Shown here: positions 7,651 to 16,300 of the stretch, one piece after another | Numbering within the stretch: position 1 is the first letter of the stretch | How the letters are laid out: each line of letters starts with the position of its first letter | Assembly: GCA_958448555.1 (NCBI GenBank) | Contig: CAUDEL010000023.1 | Span: forward strand, 1 to 43,147 | Source of the DNA: Limiplasma sp958448555 | Lineage (GTDB): Bacteria > Bacillota > Clostridia > Christensenellales > Aristaeellaceae | Reading direction: 5' to 3' | DNA: 43,147 bases | The notes under the pieces: generated by a model | The model's input: only the letters and a program-made list of their open reading frames with translations | Told to the model about the DNA's origin: nothing | Database searches by the model: none | Position numbers and translations under genes: made by a program

Positions 7651-8577
7651 ATGGACTACGAAGAGTCGCTGATGATAAAGGCTGCCTGGTACTACTATTT
7701 TGAAGAAATGACGCAGCAGCACGTGGCGGAGCTGATGGGCATCACCCGTATGCGCGTTATCAAGCTTCTGGAGAAGGCCCGGCAGACGGGGATCATCCAG
7801 TTCCGCCTGCGCAAGGACGGGGAGAGCCGCATGCAGCTTGAGCGCCGCCTCATGAGCGCCTTCGGGCTTCAGGACGCCTTTGTCATCCCGGCTGCGCTCG
7901 ACCGCGCCGGCGTCAATGCGGGCGTGGCCGAGGCGGCCAGCATGTACATCAGCGAGCGGCTGACGGAAAACAGCCTCATCAACATCGGCTATGGCGACAC
8001 CCCCAGCCGCATCCTCAACAACCTCGCCACCCTCGCCGAGCAGCCGCTCACCTGCGTGTCGCTCACCGGCGGGGTCAGCTACTACCTCCCCGACACCCGC
8101 AGCAACGTCTTTAACGCCAAGCTCCATCTCATTCCCGCGCCGCTTCTCACCAGCAGCAAGGAGATGGCCGAGGCCCTCCGGCATGAGGCCAGCGTCACCG
8201 AGCTCAGCCGCATGACCGCCCTGGCGCAGATGACGGTCGTGGGCGTGGGCGCGATGCACGAGAGCGCAACCATTTTCAAGTCCGGCGTCCTCAACAACAA
8301 CGACTTTCTCTACCTGAGCATGCAGGGCGCGGTGGGCGATCTGCTCAGCCATTTCTTTGATAAGGATGGAAGGCTGCTCAACACCCCCATCGAGGAGCGC
8401 CTCATCAGCACCCCGCTGGAGACGCTCAGAAAGCTCAAAAACGTCATCGGCGTGGCGGCGGGCGACAGCAAGGTCGAGGCCATCCACGCCGCGCTGATGG
8501 GCCAGTACCTGGATGTGCTCATCACCGACGACCGCACGGCCGAAAAGCTGCTGGCCAGCACGGCCGGGGCGCAGTGA
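7651..8577 (+). CDS. lsrR: LsrR-like transcriptional regulator (SorC/DeoR-type sugar-binding)
   Basis: This 308-aa regulator starts at the ATG 7651, which has GGGAGG 5-10 nt upstream. The same frame is open much further 5', but that part covers the promoter and operator. A helix-turn-helix spans about residues 20-45 (MTQQHVAELMGITRMRVIKLL), followed by the sugar-phosphate-binding SorC domain with INIGYGDT, VVGVGAM, GAVGDLLSHFFD and VIGVAAGDSKVEAIHAAL. In E. coli, LsrR represses lsr genes until phospho-AI-2 releases it. The position between the two divergent transcripts, next to the kinase that makes the inducer, fits the same logic. Confidence 0.87.
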   Translation: MDYEESLMIKAAWYYYFEEMTQQHVAELMGITRMRVIKLLEKARQTGIIQFRLRKDGESRMQLERRLMSAFGLQDAFVIPAALDRAGVNAGVAEAASMYISERLTENSLINIGYGDTPSRILNNLATLAEQPLTCVSLTGGVSYYLPDTRSNVFNAKLHLIPAPLLTSSKEMAEALRHEASVTELSRMTALAQMTVVGVGAMHESATIFKSGVLNNNDFLYLSMQGAVGDLLSHFFDKDGRLLNTPIEERLISTPLETLRKLKNVIGVAAGDSKVEAIHAALMGQYLDVLITDDRTAEKLLASTAGAQ

Positions 8578-8625
8578 AACACCGAAGAGACACACAACGA
8601 TTTTGGAAACGGAGGGAATCAGAAG

Positions 8626-10191
8626 ATGGCAAACCGATACCTGATGGCCGTTGACGCGGGCACGGGCAGCGTGCGCGCGGTGCTGTTCGATCAGGAGGGC
8701 GCGCAGCTGAGCTGCGTGCAGCGCGAATGGACGCATGCCGAGGACCCGCGCTATCCCGGCAGCATGGACTTTGACTGGGTCACCAACTGGGCCCTGGCCA
8801 GCGAGTGCATCCGCGGCGCCATCGCCCAGGCGGGCGTGGACGCGGGCGATATCGCCGCGGTCAGCACCACCTGCATGCGCGAGGGCATCGTGCTCTATGA
8901 TGAGGCGGGGCAGGAGATCTGGGCCTGCGCCAACGTCGACGCCCGCAGCGACGACGAGGTGGGTCAGCTCATCCGCATGAACCCGGAGCTGGAGAAGGAG
9001 ATCTACCGCGAGTCCGGCCAGACCTACGCCCTGGGCGCCCTGCCGCGCATCCTGTGGGTCAAGAACAAGCTCCCCGAGCTCTACGCGCGCGTCAAGACCG
9101 TCAGCATGTTCAACGACTGGCTCATCTACAAGCTCACCGGCGTGCTCAAGACCGAGCCCAGCAACGGCTGCACCACCGGCATCTTCGATTTGCAAAAGCG
9201 CCAGTGGGACGCCGCCATCATGCGCAAGGTGGGCCTCAAGGACGACATCTTCCCGCCCGTGGCCGAGTGCGGCGAGGTGGTCAGCCGGGTCAGCGCCAAG
9301 GGCGAGGCGGATACGGGCCTCAAGGAGGGCACTACGGTCGTCGCCGGCGGCGGCGACGCGCAGCTTGGCTGCATCGGCGTGGGCGTTGTGGACAACGGCC
9401 AGGCCGCGGTCTTTGGCGGGAGCTTTTGGCAGTATGAGTTCAACACCGACAGCGGCAAGACCGACGCGGACTGCCGCGTGCGCGTCAACTGCCACGCCGT
9501 GCCCGGCCTGTGGCAGTATGAGGCCCTGGCCTTCAAGCCCGGCCTGGTGATGCGCTGGTACCGCGACGCCTTCTGCCAGGAGGAGGTGCGCCGCGCCAGG
9601 GAGCTGGGGACCGATCCCTATCAGCTCATGAACGAGCAGGCCGCCAAAGTGCCCGCCGGCAGCTGGGGCATGATGTGCGCCTTCAGCGACGTGATGAACT
9701 ACATCGCCTGGCGGCATGCGTCCCCGACGTTCACCAACTTCGATTTCGACCCGGAGAAGTTCAACAAATACACCTTCTACCGCGCCATCATGGAAAACAC
9801 CGCCATGGTCACCCGCGGCCACCTCGAGCTGGTGCGCGAGGCCACGGGCAACGCCCCGCAGGAGATCGTCTTTGCGGGCGGAGCCAGCAAGGGCGACATC
9901 TGGTGCCAGATTCTTGCCGACGTGCTGGGCCTGCCGGTCAAGGTGCCGGTGGTTAAGGAGGCAACGGCGCTGGGTGCGGCCATCCTGGCCGGCTACGGCG
10001 TGGGTGTGTTCACCGACATCAGTGCCACCGCGCGCCGCCTGGTCAAGTGGGACAAAACCTTCCTGCCCGACGCGCGCAACCATGAGGTTTACGAGCGCAT
10101 GTACGGCCCGTGGCGGGAGATGTACAGGGCGCAGCTCAAGCTTGCCGACGACCGGGTGACCCGCTTCATGTGGGCCGCGCCCGGGCTGTAA
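8626..10191 (+). CDS. lsrK: LsrK-like autoinducer-2 kinase (FGGY family)
   Basis: This 521-aa FGGY carbohydrate kinase matches E. coli LsrK (530 aa) from end to end: LMAVDAGTGSVRAV (6-19), AVSTTCMREGIVLYDE, IWACANVDAR (98-107), MFNDWLIYKLTG, GGGDAQLGC (241-249), KVPVVKEATALGAAI and the final WAAPGL. LsrK phosphorylates linear DPD at the C5 hydroxyl in the cytoplasm, trapping it and making the LsrR inducer. GGAGGG lies 9 nt before the ATG. The gene follows lsrR by 48 nt on the same transcript. The specific match to LsrK, rather than xylulose or glycerol kinases, is the best single argument for an AI-2-like substrate. Confidence 0.9.
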   Translation: MANRYLMAVDAGTGSVRAVLFDQEGAQLSCVQREWTHAEDPRYPGSMDFDWVTNWALASECIRGAIAQAGVDAGDIAAVSTTCMREGIVLYDEAGQEIWACANVDARSDDEVGQLIRMNPELEKEIYRESGQTYALGALPRILWVKNKLPELYARVKTVSMFNDWLIYKLTGVLKTEPSNGCTTGIFDLQKRQWDAAIMRKVGLKDDIFPPVAECGEVVSRVSAKGEADTGLKEGTTVVAGGGDAQLGCIGVGVVDNGQAAVFGGSFWQYEFNTDSGKTDADCRVRVNCHAVPGLWQYEALAFKPGLVMRWYRDAFCQEEVRRARELGTDPYQLMNEQAAKVPAGSWGMMCAFSDVMNYIAWRHASPTFTNFDFDPEKFNKYTFYRAIMENTAMVTRGHLELVREATGNAPQEIVFAGGASKGDIWCQILADVLGLPVKVPVVKEATALGAAILAGYGVGVFTDISATARRLVKWDKTFLPDARNHEVYERMYGPWREMYRAQLKLADDRVTRFMWAAPGL

Positions 10192-10231
10192 GGCCGCGCA
10201 TACAAACAAGAGGAGAAGGAGAGAAACAGCC

Positions 10232-10582
10232 ATGTTTGTCATCAACGAAAAAGACCGTGAATACCGCTTCGGCAACAGCGGCCCCAAGTACCTCATGAAG
10301 GGGCCGCGCAGCAACTTCGCCGTGGTGCAGTTCCAGGCCGGACAGGATTTCAAGGCCCACTACCACAACGTCATGGAGGAGAATTTCTTCATCCTCGAGG
10401 GCGAGGTGGACATCGTGGTGGACGGCACCGTGCACCATCTCACCCAGGGCGACCTGATCCATGTCGAACCGGGCGAGATCCACTATGTCATCAACAACTC
10501 CTCCGCGCCCGTAAAGATGATCTCCACGCTTGCTCCCTTCACCGATCCCGACAAGATCGAGGTGGACAACTACACCTACTGA
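10232..10582 (+). CDS. Small single-domain cupin, possible isomerase of the lsr pathway
   Basis: This 116-aa protein folds as one cupin barrel. Motif 1 is seen as AHYHNVMEENFFILEG (two His and a Glu as metal ligands) and motif 2 as EPGEIHYVIN (the final His). It likely binds a divalent metal. The gene follows lsrK by 40 nt and has a strong AAGGAG site, so it belongs to the lsrR-lsrK transcript. Single-domain cupins are often sugar or sugar-phosphate isomerases or epimerases. Since no LsrG gene is present, it may isomerise phospho-DPD to P-HPD before LsrF; this is inference. Confidence 0.82.
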   Translation: MFVINEKDREYRFGNSGPKYLMKGPRSNFAVVQFQAGQDFKAHYHNVMEENFFILEGEVDIVVDGTVHHLTQGDLIHVEPGEIHYVINNSSAPVKMISTLAPFTDPDKIEVDNYTY

Positions 10583-10594
10583 TAAACCAACGGA

Positions 10595-10634
10595 AAGCGG
10601 GCGGCCTTCGAAATGCTCCGAAGGCCGCCCGCTT
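10595..10634. terminator. Bidirectional terminator between cupin and dipeptidase genes
   Basis: A stem of about 14-16 bp: GCGGGCGGCCTTCG (10597-10610) pairs with CGAAGGCCGCCCGC (10619-10632) around an 8-nt loop, flanked by AA and TT. It separates two convergent genes. Confidence 0.75.
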
Positions 10635-10639
10635 CGCGT

Positions 10640-11542
10640 TTAAAGGCGCTCCATATAGCGTTTGAAATTGAGTCCCGCCACGGCCTCCACCAGCGGTTCG
10701 GCAAAGCCCCGCCGGCGCATGCCCTCCAGCAGGGCGGGGATGTCGCCAGCGTGGCGCAGGCCCTCGGGCCAGGCGTCGATGCCGTCAAAATCGCTCCCCA
10801 GCCCGACCTGGTTTTCTCCGCCCAGGTCGCACATGTGGGCGATGTGGTCGATCACCCGGTCGATATCCGCCCGGCAGTCATCGCTCAAAAAACGCGGGAA
10901 GAAGTTCACGCCCACATAGCCCCCGGCCTCAAACAGGGCGCGGAGCTGATCGTCCGTGAGGTTTCGGGGATGACCGCACAGGGCGCGGGCACAGCTGTGA
11001 GACGCGAGGGGAGGCGCCTGACCGTCCAGCAGGTCATAAAATCCGCGCTCGTTGAGATGGGAGACGTCCACCGCCATGTGTCGTGCGCGCATGCGGCGCA
11101 CCACCTCGCGGCCAAGCGGCGTAAGGCCGCCCGCCTCCCCGCCCACGGCGGGATGGGCCAGGCCGTTTTCGTTGTTCCATACCAGCGCCGCCATGCGAAC
11201 GCCCATGTCCGCAAAACGGTCCACCTGCCCCGGGTCGCCGCCGAAGGCCTCGCCGCCCTCGATGGTCAGCATGGCGTTTGGCACGCCGGCCCGTGCCTGG
11301 GAAAGATCGGTGATCTGACAAAAGCCCTCCGCCTTCAGCCGCTCGAAGGCGGCCAGCTCCCTTTCCACGATGGTGGGGCGCAGGTCCATGCCGCCGGTGC
11401 TGACAAACAGCGCCAGACACTGCACCCGCGCATGGCCGCCTTCGGTCAGGCGGCGGGCGGTCACGTCCAGGGGCCTGCCTGCCGGGCGGCTTTCATCGGC
11501 AAGGGCATAGAGGGTATCGGCGTGGGTGTCGCAGATGAGCAT
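10640..11542 (-). CDS. Membrane-dipeptidase family (M19, renal dipeptidase) hydrolase
   Basis: This is a 300-aa zinc hydrolase of the amidohydrolase-like M19 family, which cleaves dipeptides, including D-residue dipeptides. Metal ligands are visible: HAD (His7, Asp9), TIEGGEA (Glu95 or 98), DVSHLNE (His162), ASHS (His182) and GLGSDFDG (Asp251/253). The start at 11542 (MLICDTHADTL) is preferred because AAGGGAG lies 9 nt upstream and the family N-terminus begins there; the frame is open further upstream. No signal peptide is seen, so it is cytoplasmic. It lies 22 nt downstream of the GuaA-like gene and is probably cotranscribed with it. Confidence 0.87.
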   Translation of the reverse strand: MLICDTHADTLYALADESRPAGRPLDVTARRLTEGGHARVQCLALFVSTGGMDLRPTIVERELAAFERLKAEGFCQITDLSQARAGVPNAMLTIEGGEAFGGDPGQVDRFADMGVRMAALVWNNENGLAHPAVGGEAGGLTPLGREVVRRMRARHMAVDVSHLNERGFYDLLDGQAPPLASHSCARALCGHPRNLTDDQLRALFEAGGYVGVNFFPRFLSDDCRADIDRVIDHIAHMCDLGGENQVGLGSDFDGIDAWPEGLRHAGDIPALLEGMRRRGFAEPLVEAVAGLNFKRYMERL

Positions 11543-11564
11543 GTCGGACCGCTCCCTTCGCTGC

Positions 11565-13019
11565 TTATTCCAGCTCGCCGTAATGCGCGCTGGGCGAGAG
11601 ATCGTATACCACGCGGCCCACGCCCCGCACCTCGGCGCGGATGCGCTCGCAGGCGCGCTCCAGCACGTCAAAGGGCAGGCGCGCGGCCACCGCTCCGCCT
11701 CTGGACACCTGCAGGGCGCGCAGGCTGACGGCATAGGTGCCGGTTCGGTCCGGGATGTCCACGAGGTTGGCGTAGTACTGCCACAGCTTCTTGGCGTAGC
11801 CGCCCTCCCGGATCTCCTCGGAGAAGCAGGCGTCGGCGGCGCGCAGCACCTCCAGGCGGTCGGGCGTGATCTGCCCGAAGATGCGCAGCGCCAGCCCGCT
11901 GGCCGGGAAGGGCTGCCTGAGCGCGATGCTGTCCGGCAGAGACAGCGCCGTCGCCAGACGACGGACCTCCTCCTTGAACAGGTCCCGCACCGGCTCGCAC
12001 ACCCGCAGGTCGTGAGCGCCCTTCATGCTCTCGATATCGGCGCTGGGAGAGAAGCCAAAAAGCGTGTCGTTGAGGTTGGCGCCCATGACAATGGAATGGA
12101 TGTCGGGGTCGTAGCCAAGCTGCTTGATGAGCACCTGCGTCATGAGCTGGGAGGCGATGCGCTCTTTGTCCTCCCGGCTGCGAACGCCCGAGAGCGCCCG
12201 CAGAAAGGCTTCGCTGGCATCCACGTGGGCCACCACCAGCCCAAGGGAATCCATGAAGGTCGAAATCACGCTCTGGGGCTCATCCTGACGGAACAGCCCC
12301 GTGTCCACAAAAACGCACATCAGCCGGTCTCCGACCGCCAGGCTGGCCAGGCGCGCGCAGACCGCGCTGTCCACGCCGCCGGATACCGCGCACAGCACGC
12401 GCCCCTCGGGCGCGGCCTCGCGGATGCGCTCCACCGCAAGGCGGGTCATGGCGTCCTCGTCCCAGGCTGCCTGCGCGCCGCAGATGGAATGGGCGAAGTT
12501 GAACAGAAGCTGGGCCGCGTCGGGATCGTTGCGCTCAATGGTAAACTGCAAAGCGCGCAGGGGCAGTTCCCGGTGGGAAAAGCCGATGGGGCGCTCCGTG
12601 GCGGTGGCCAGGGGCGCAAGCGCCTCCGAAAGCATCAGGTCCGACAGGGAACGCAGGACCCGCTCGCCGCCGGAGATGTTCTCAAAGAGCGGGTCGTTGG
12701 CCAGACCGAGCGTCACCGCGCCGCGGGGACAGGCGGCGGGCGAGGCCTGACCGCCAAAGCGGCGGCAGAGCGCCGGCACCATTGCGCCCAGGGCCAGGAT
12801 GGGTATACCCGACTCCAGCAGGGCGGGGTCCAGGCGCTCCAGCGCATCCTCCGCGCCGTCCGGGGCGGAAATCACGATCCCCCGGGGCGCGTGCGACAAA
12901 ATATCCTGCGCCGGGGTGTCCAGGGGCAGGGGAAGGCTGTAAATCTGACGGTAGCGAAGCGTGCGCGCAATCAGCGCAGACTGCCTGCGCCCTTGGCACA
13001 GGACCAGAATGGTATCCAT
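11565..13019 (-). CDS. GMP-synthase-like PP-loop protein with an inactivated glutaminase domain
   Basis: This 484-aa protein has the GuaA architecture. Residues 1-181 resemble a class I glutaminase, but the nucleophile segment (normally GVCYGMQ) reads ILALGAM (74-80) with no Cys. SHGD is replaced by SLSD, and QFHPE by QFTIE (158-162), so the triad is lost. Residues about 185-350 are an ATP pyrophosphatase with an intact SGGVDS (213-218) and FVDTGLF. The C-terminal dimer domain has PFPASGLALRIFG and VVYDLSPS but lacks the HHNVGGLP block, the GDGR segment and the terminal KPPATIEWE that hold XMP. GAGGAGG lies 8 nt before the ATG. It is probably an adenylating, ammonia-dependent enzyme on another substrate, or a regulatory paralog. 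Family is sure, function is not. Confidence 0.75.
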   Translation of the reverse strand: MDTILVLCQGRRQSALIARTLRYRQIYSLPLPLDTPAQDILSHAPRGIVISAPDGAEDALERLDPALLESGIPILALGAMVPALCRRFGGQASPAACPRGAVTLGLANDPLFENISGGERVLRSLSDLMLSEALAPLATATERPIGFSHRELPLRALQFTIERNDPDAAQLLFNFAHSICGAQAAWDEDAMTRLAVERIREAAPEGRVLCAVSGGVDSAVCARLASLAVGDRLMCVFVDTGLFRQDEPQSVISTFMDSLGLVVAHVDASEAFLRALSGVRSREDKERIASQLMTQVLIKQLGYDPDIHSIVMGANLNDTLFGFSPSADIESMKGAHDLRVCEPVRDLFKEEVRRLATALSLPDSIALRQPFPASGLALRIFGQITPDRLEVLRAADACFSEEIREGGYAKKLWQYYANLVDIPDRTGTYAVSLRALQVSRGGAVAARLPFDVLERACERIRAEVRGVGRVVYDLSPSAHYGELE

Positions 13020-13104
13020 CGAAGGGTCCTCCTCTGGAGGCGGCGGAAAACGCCTTCCGGCCGCCCGAAGACAAATTGGTGCTATTAGATTCTCCGTCTT
13101 TGGC

Positions 13105-13147
13105 AAAAAACCCTTCCGGCTTCGAGTCGTTTGGGGCCGGAAGCCCC
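13105..13147 (-). promoter_or_regulatory. Candidate attenuator in the leader of the GuaA-like gene
   Basis: Read on the minus strand, CTTCCGGC (13143-13136) pairs with GCCGGAAG (13120-13113), followed by GG and six U (13110-13105): an intrinsic terminator 86-124 nt before the start codon. A competing hairpin GGGGC-TTCCG-GCCCC (13147-13133) uses the same left arm, as in a terminator/anti-terminator switch. No gene upstream on this strand needs a terminator here. I do not recognise a known riboswitch or T-box. Confidence 0.5.
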
Positions 13148-13218
13148 GAAAGAAGGAAGTTTTACAAATATGTGCCCCTTCATTTGTGGCCTGCGGGGGT
13201 GGCGGGGGAAAACAGGGG

Positions 13219-13247
13219 TTGTAGAGTTGCGGGATTATTGGTATAAT
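13219..13247 (+). promoter_or_regulatory. Sigma-70-type promoter of the propeller-plsX operon
   Basis: TTGTAG (13219-13224), 17 nt, TATAAT (13242-13247). The predicted start near 13254 leaves a leader of about 120 nt before the TTG start codon at 13377; nothing else was recognised in that leader. Confidence 0.65.
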
Positions 13248-13376
13248 AAACGATGGTATACAGTCGATACGTATGCCGTCCGTGCCCAGCGCGGTCCGGC
13301 TGCCCATTGAGCGCTGACGGCTTCGCCCGGAAGCCGGTTTCCCCCAAACGGAACCAAGGATAAGGAGTGCGACAAT

Positions 13377-16300
13377 TTGAGCGACTACTACCGCAACCAC
13401 AATCAGTCCAACGATCCCTTCCAGCCGCCCCACGGCGGGGTAGAGGACGAGGCCTCCTGGGACATGTCCCCGGACGCTCCTGGGATGCCCGCGTGGCAGC
13501 AGCCCGGCATGATGGGCGGCGGTTTCCTGGAGGAGGACCCCGCGCCCTTCGGCGCGGAGATGCAGCACAGCGGCGTGCCGCTGTTTCAGGATGGAATGGA
13601 TTTTCGCACGCAGGGCGACGACGCGCCGACCCGTGTCGCCAGGCCTATCGCGCAGCAGATGGTGAACAAGCGCACCACCGTGGGGCGCTCGGCCAGTCCC
13701 TATGAGCGGCCCGCCGCGCCTGCTCCGGCGCCCGCGCCGGCCGGGGATGCGCCGCAGGAGGCGCCCGCGCCGCGCCGCCGCCGCAGCCGCGTGGCTGAGC
13801 GTGCGCAGGAGGCGTCTGTGGAAGCGCCGCAATATGATCCGTTTGAGGCAGGCGACAGCGAGGTACCCCCGGCGCCCCGTGCGCCGCGCCGCGCCGCCGT
13901 GCCCGGCGGCCGCTACACCGGCGCCCGCACGGCGGTGCCCGAGGGCGCGCGCTCGCGCACCGCGGCGGCCCGGGACGGCGAGGTTCCGGACAGAGAACCC
14001 TCCGCCCAAAGGCCGGCGCAGCCTGCCCGGCGTCCCGCACAGCCGCAGGAACGCCGCGCCATGCCCCAGCAGCCCGGCCAGCGCCCCCCTCAGCGCCCCG
14101 CGCCCCGACAGCCCGGCCAGCGCCCCCCTCAGCCCCGGCAACCCATGCCGCCAAAGGGGCCGCGCGCCATGCAGCAGCCGGCGGCAGCGGGCCAGCGCAT
14201 GGCTCAGGCCGAGCTGGACGGAGCCGCCCTGCCGCGCCGTCAGGCCATGCCCGGACAGCAGCCTGCGCGCTCCGTGGACGAGGCGTTCCGCCGTCCGACG
14301 GCTTCGGTGGACAGGCCCCGGTACGACTTTGAGGACGACGGGCAGTATGTGCCCGAGGAGGAGCAGCCCCGTCGCCGCGGCGGTGTGCTGATGCCCATCG
14401 TGATCGCCCTTGTGGTGGTGGGCGCGCTTTTGTGCGGCATCTGTCTGCCCGACTGGGAGGGCATGGGCGGAGGCGTGGGCGGCGTGCTCGCGCCGGTCAA
14501 GTCCACGCTCGTGGGCGCCTTTACCAGCGTCAAGAACATGATTATCCCCGAGGAAGACCCCATCAAGAGCTTCAGCGCCGCGGCGGCCGACAGCACCGCG
14601 CCCACGCAGGTGATTTTCGCGGTTCAGACCGCGAAGTCCGTCACCGGCCTTCGCATCGTGGATGATCTGGGCAACACCGTCTATGACGGCGTCTATTCCA
14701 CCGACAAGGAAGCCAGCGGCGAGGTGATCTCCAACAGCAATGTCCTGCTTTGGAAGCCGACCTGTACCATCGAAGAGGAATATGCGGGCGGCTTCATGGC
14801 CTATGCCCGCAAGCAGGACGGGGTGGAGAGCGAGGGCTTCCCGGTGGCCGCGCCGGTAAGCATCGCCGCGCCGCGCGTGGTGGCCGAGCCCATGCAAGGC
14901 TTCACGTGCGATACGTCCGTTTCCGCCGTGCCATCTCAGCTGACCTTTACTTTGACCACCTCCACCGACGTGACCGCCGTGCGCGTGGTGGACAGCTACA
15001 ATACCCCCGTGGCCAGCATGTATCTGACCGATCCGCAGAGCGAGAATGCGAGCGTGACCGAAAGCGGCGAGCAGCGCATCTGGACGCTGGCTGCGACGGT
15101 GGAAAGCGCCTATTCGGGCACCTATGACGCGCAGTATCAGATGGACGGAGAGCTCAACTTCACGCCCTCGGGTATGGGTGTGGAGGTGCGTCTGGGCAGC
15201 GAACCAGAGACGGAGGACGAGGAGGAGGCCGAGCCCACGCCCAGCCCCACGCCGTCGCCGACCCCCAGCCCCAGCCCGACGCCGTCGCCGACTCCCAGCC
15301 CCACGCCCGTGCCCACCACCTCGCCCCTGCCGGATCTGAGCGCCGAGGCGGACCCGGTGGCGCTGCCGGACGAAATTGGCCTGAAGGCGACGCTCTATAG
15401 CGGCAGCAAGACCATGACCGAGTTCACCCGCGAGCGGCCGATCAACATGCTCAACGCCTTTACCACCACGGTGGGCGGCAGCGACTATGCGGGCTGGCGG
15501 CAGGCGGGCGTGCTCACCTTCCGCAGCGGGCCCCTGCGTCAGAACGCGGCCTATGGCACCGTGGACGTGCAGTCCTCCAAGCTCAGCATCGTCTGGAGCC
15601 AGCCCGTGGGCTCGATGAAGACCAACGAAACCACCGTCTACGGCGTGACGGCCCCCGGCCAGCCCGTCATCGTCAAGTGGCCCACGGAGCTGCGCCAGCG
15701 CATGGGCATCAAGGACGAGATGAAGGACGTCACCGCCCTCAAGGAAGTCATCGTCGCCGGCCAGGACGGCTACATCTACTTCTATAATCTTCTCACCGGC
15801 GAGGCCACGCGCGATCCCTACGAGCTGGGAGCGCCCAGCCGTAGCGGCCTGTCCGTGGCCACCAACGGCACGCCCATCCTCGCCGTGGGCCAGTACAACA
15901 GCCGTCTGGCCAACAAGACGGTCAAGAACGGCTACCATATCCTCAACCTGCTCACCAACGAGGAGATGCGCCTCATCGCCGGCGACGGCAAGGAAAAGAG
16001 CAGCAACTACACGGGCTTTACCGGCTCGGCGCTCTTTGACAGCAACACCGGCACCATGATCGTCGGCGGTCAGAACGGCGTGCTCTACACCGCCGAATTC
16101 GGCGCGGTCAAGGACACCTACAACTACCAGAGCAACGAGGTCAGCCTCTCCGAGACCATTCAGGCCTACAAGACCATGGCCAAGGGGCAGGACCGCACCG
16201 ACACCAACATCAACGCCAGCGTGGCCGTGTACAACAACTACGTCTACTACGGCGACATCTACGGCATCCTGCAATGCGTGGATCTCAACACCCTCACCCC

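Noticed and set aside
1..10582. A luxS gene to make the AI-2 taken up by the Lsr system
   Set aside because: No LuxS-like protein (about 150 aa with an HxxEH motif) is in the window; the organism may scavenge AI-2 or encode luxS elsewhere.
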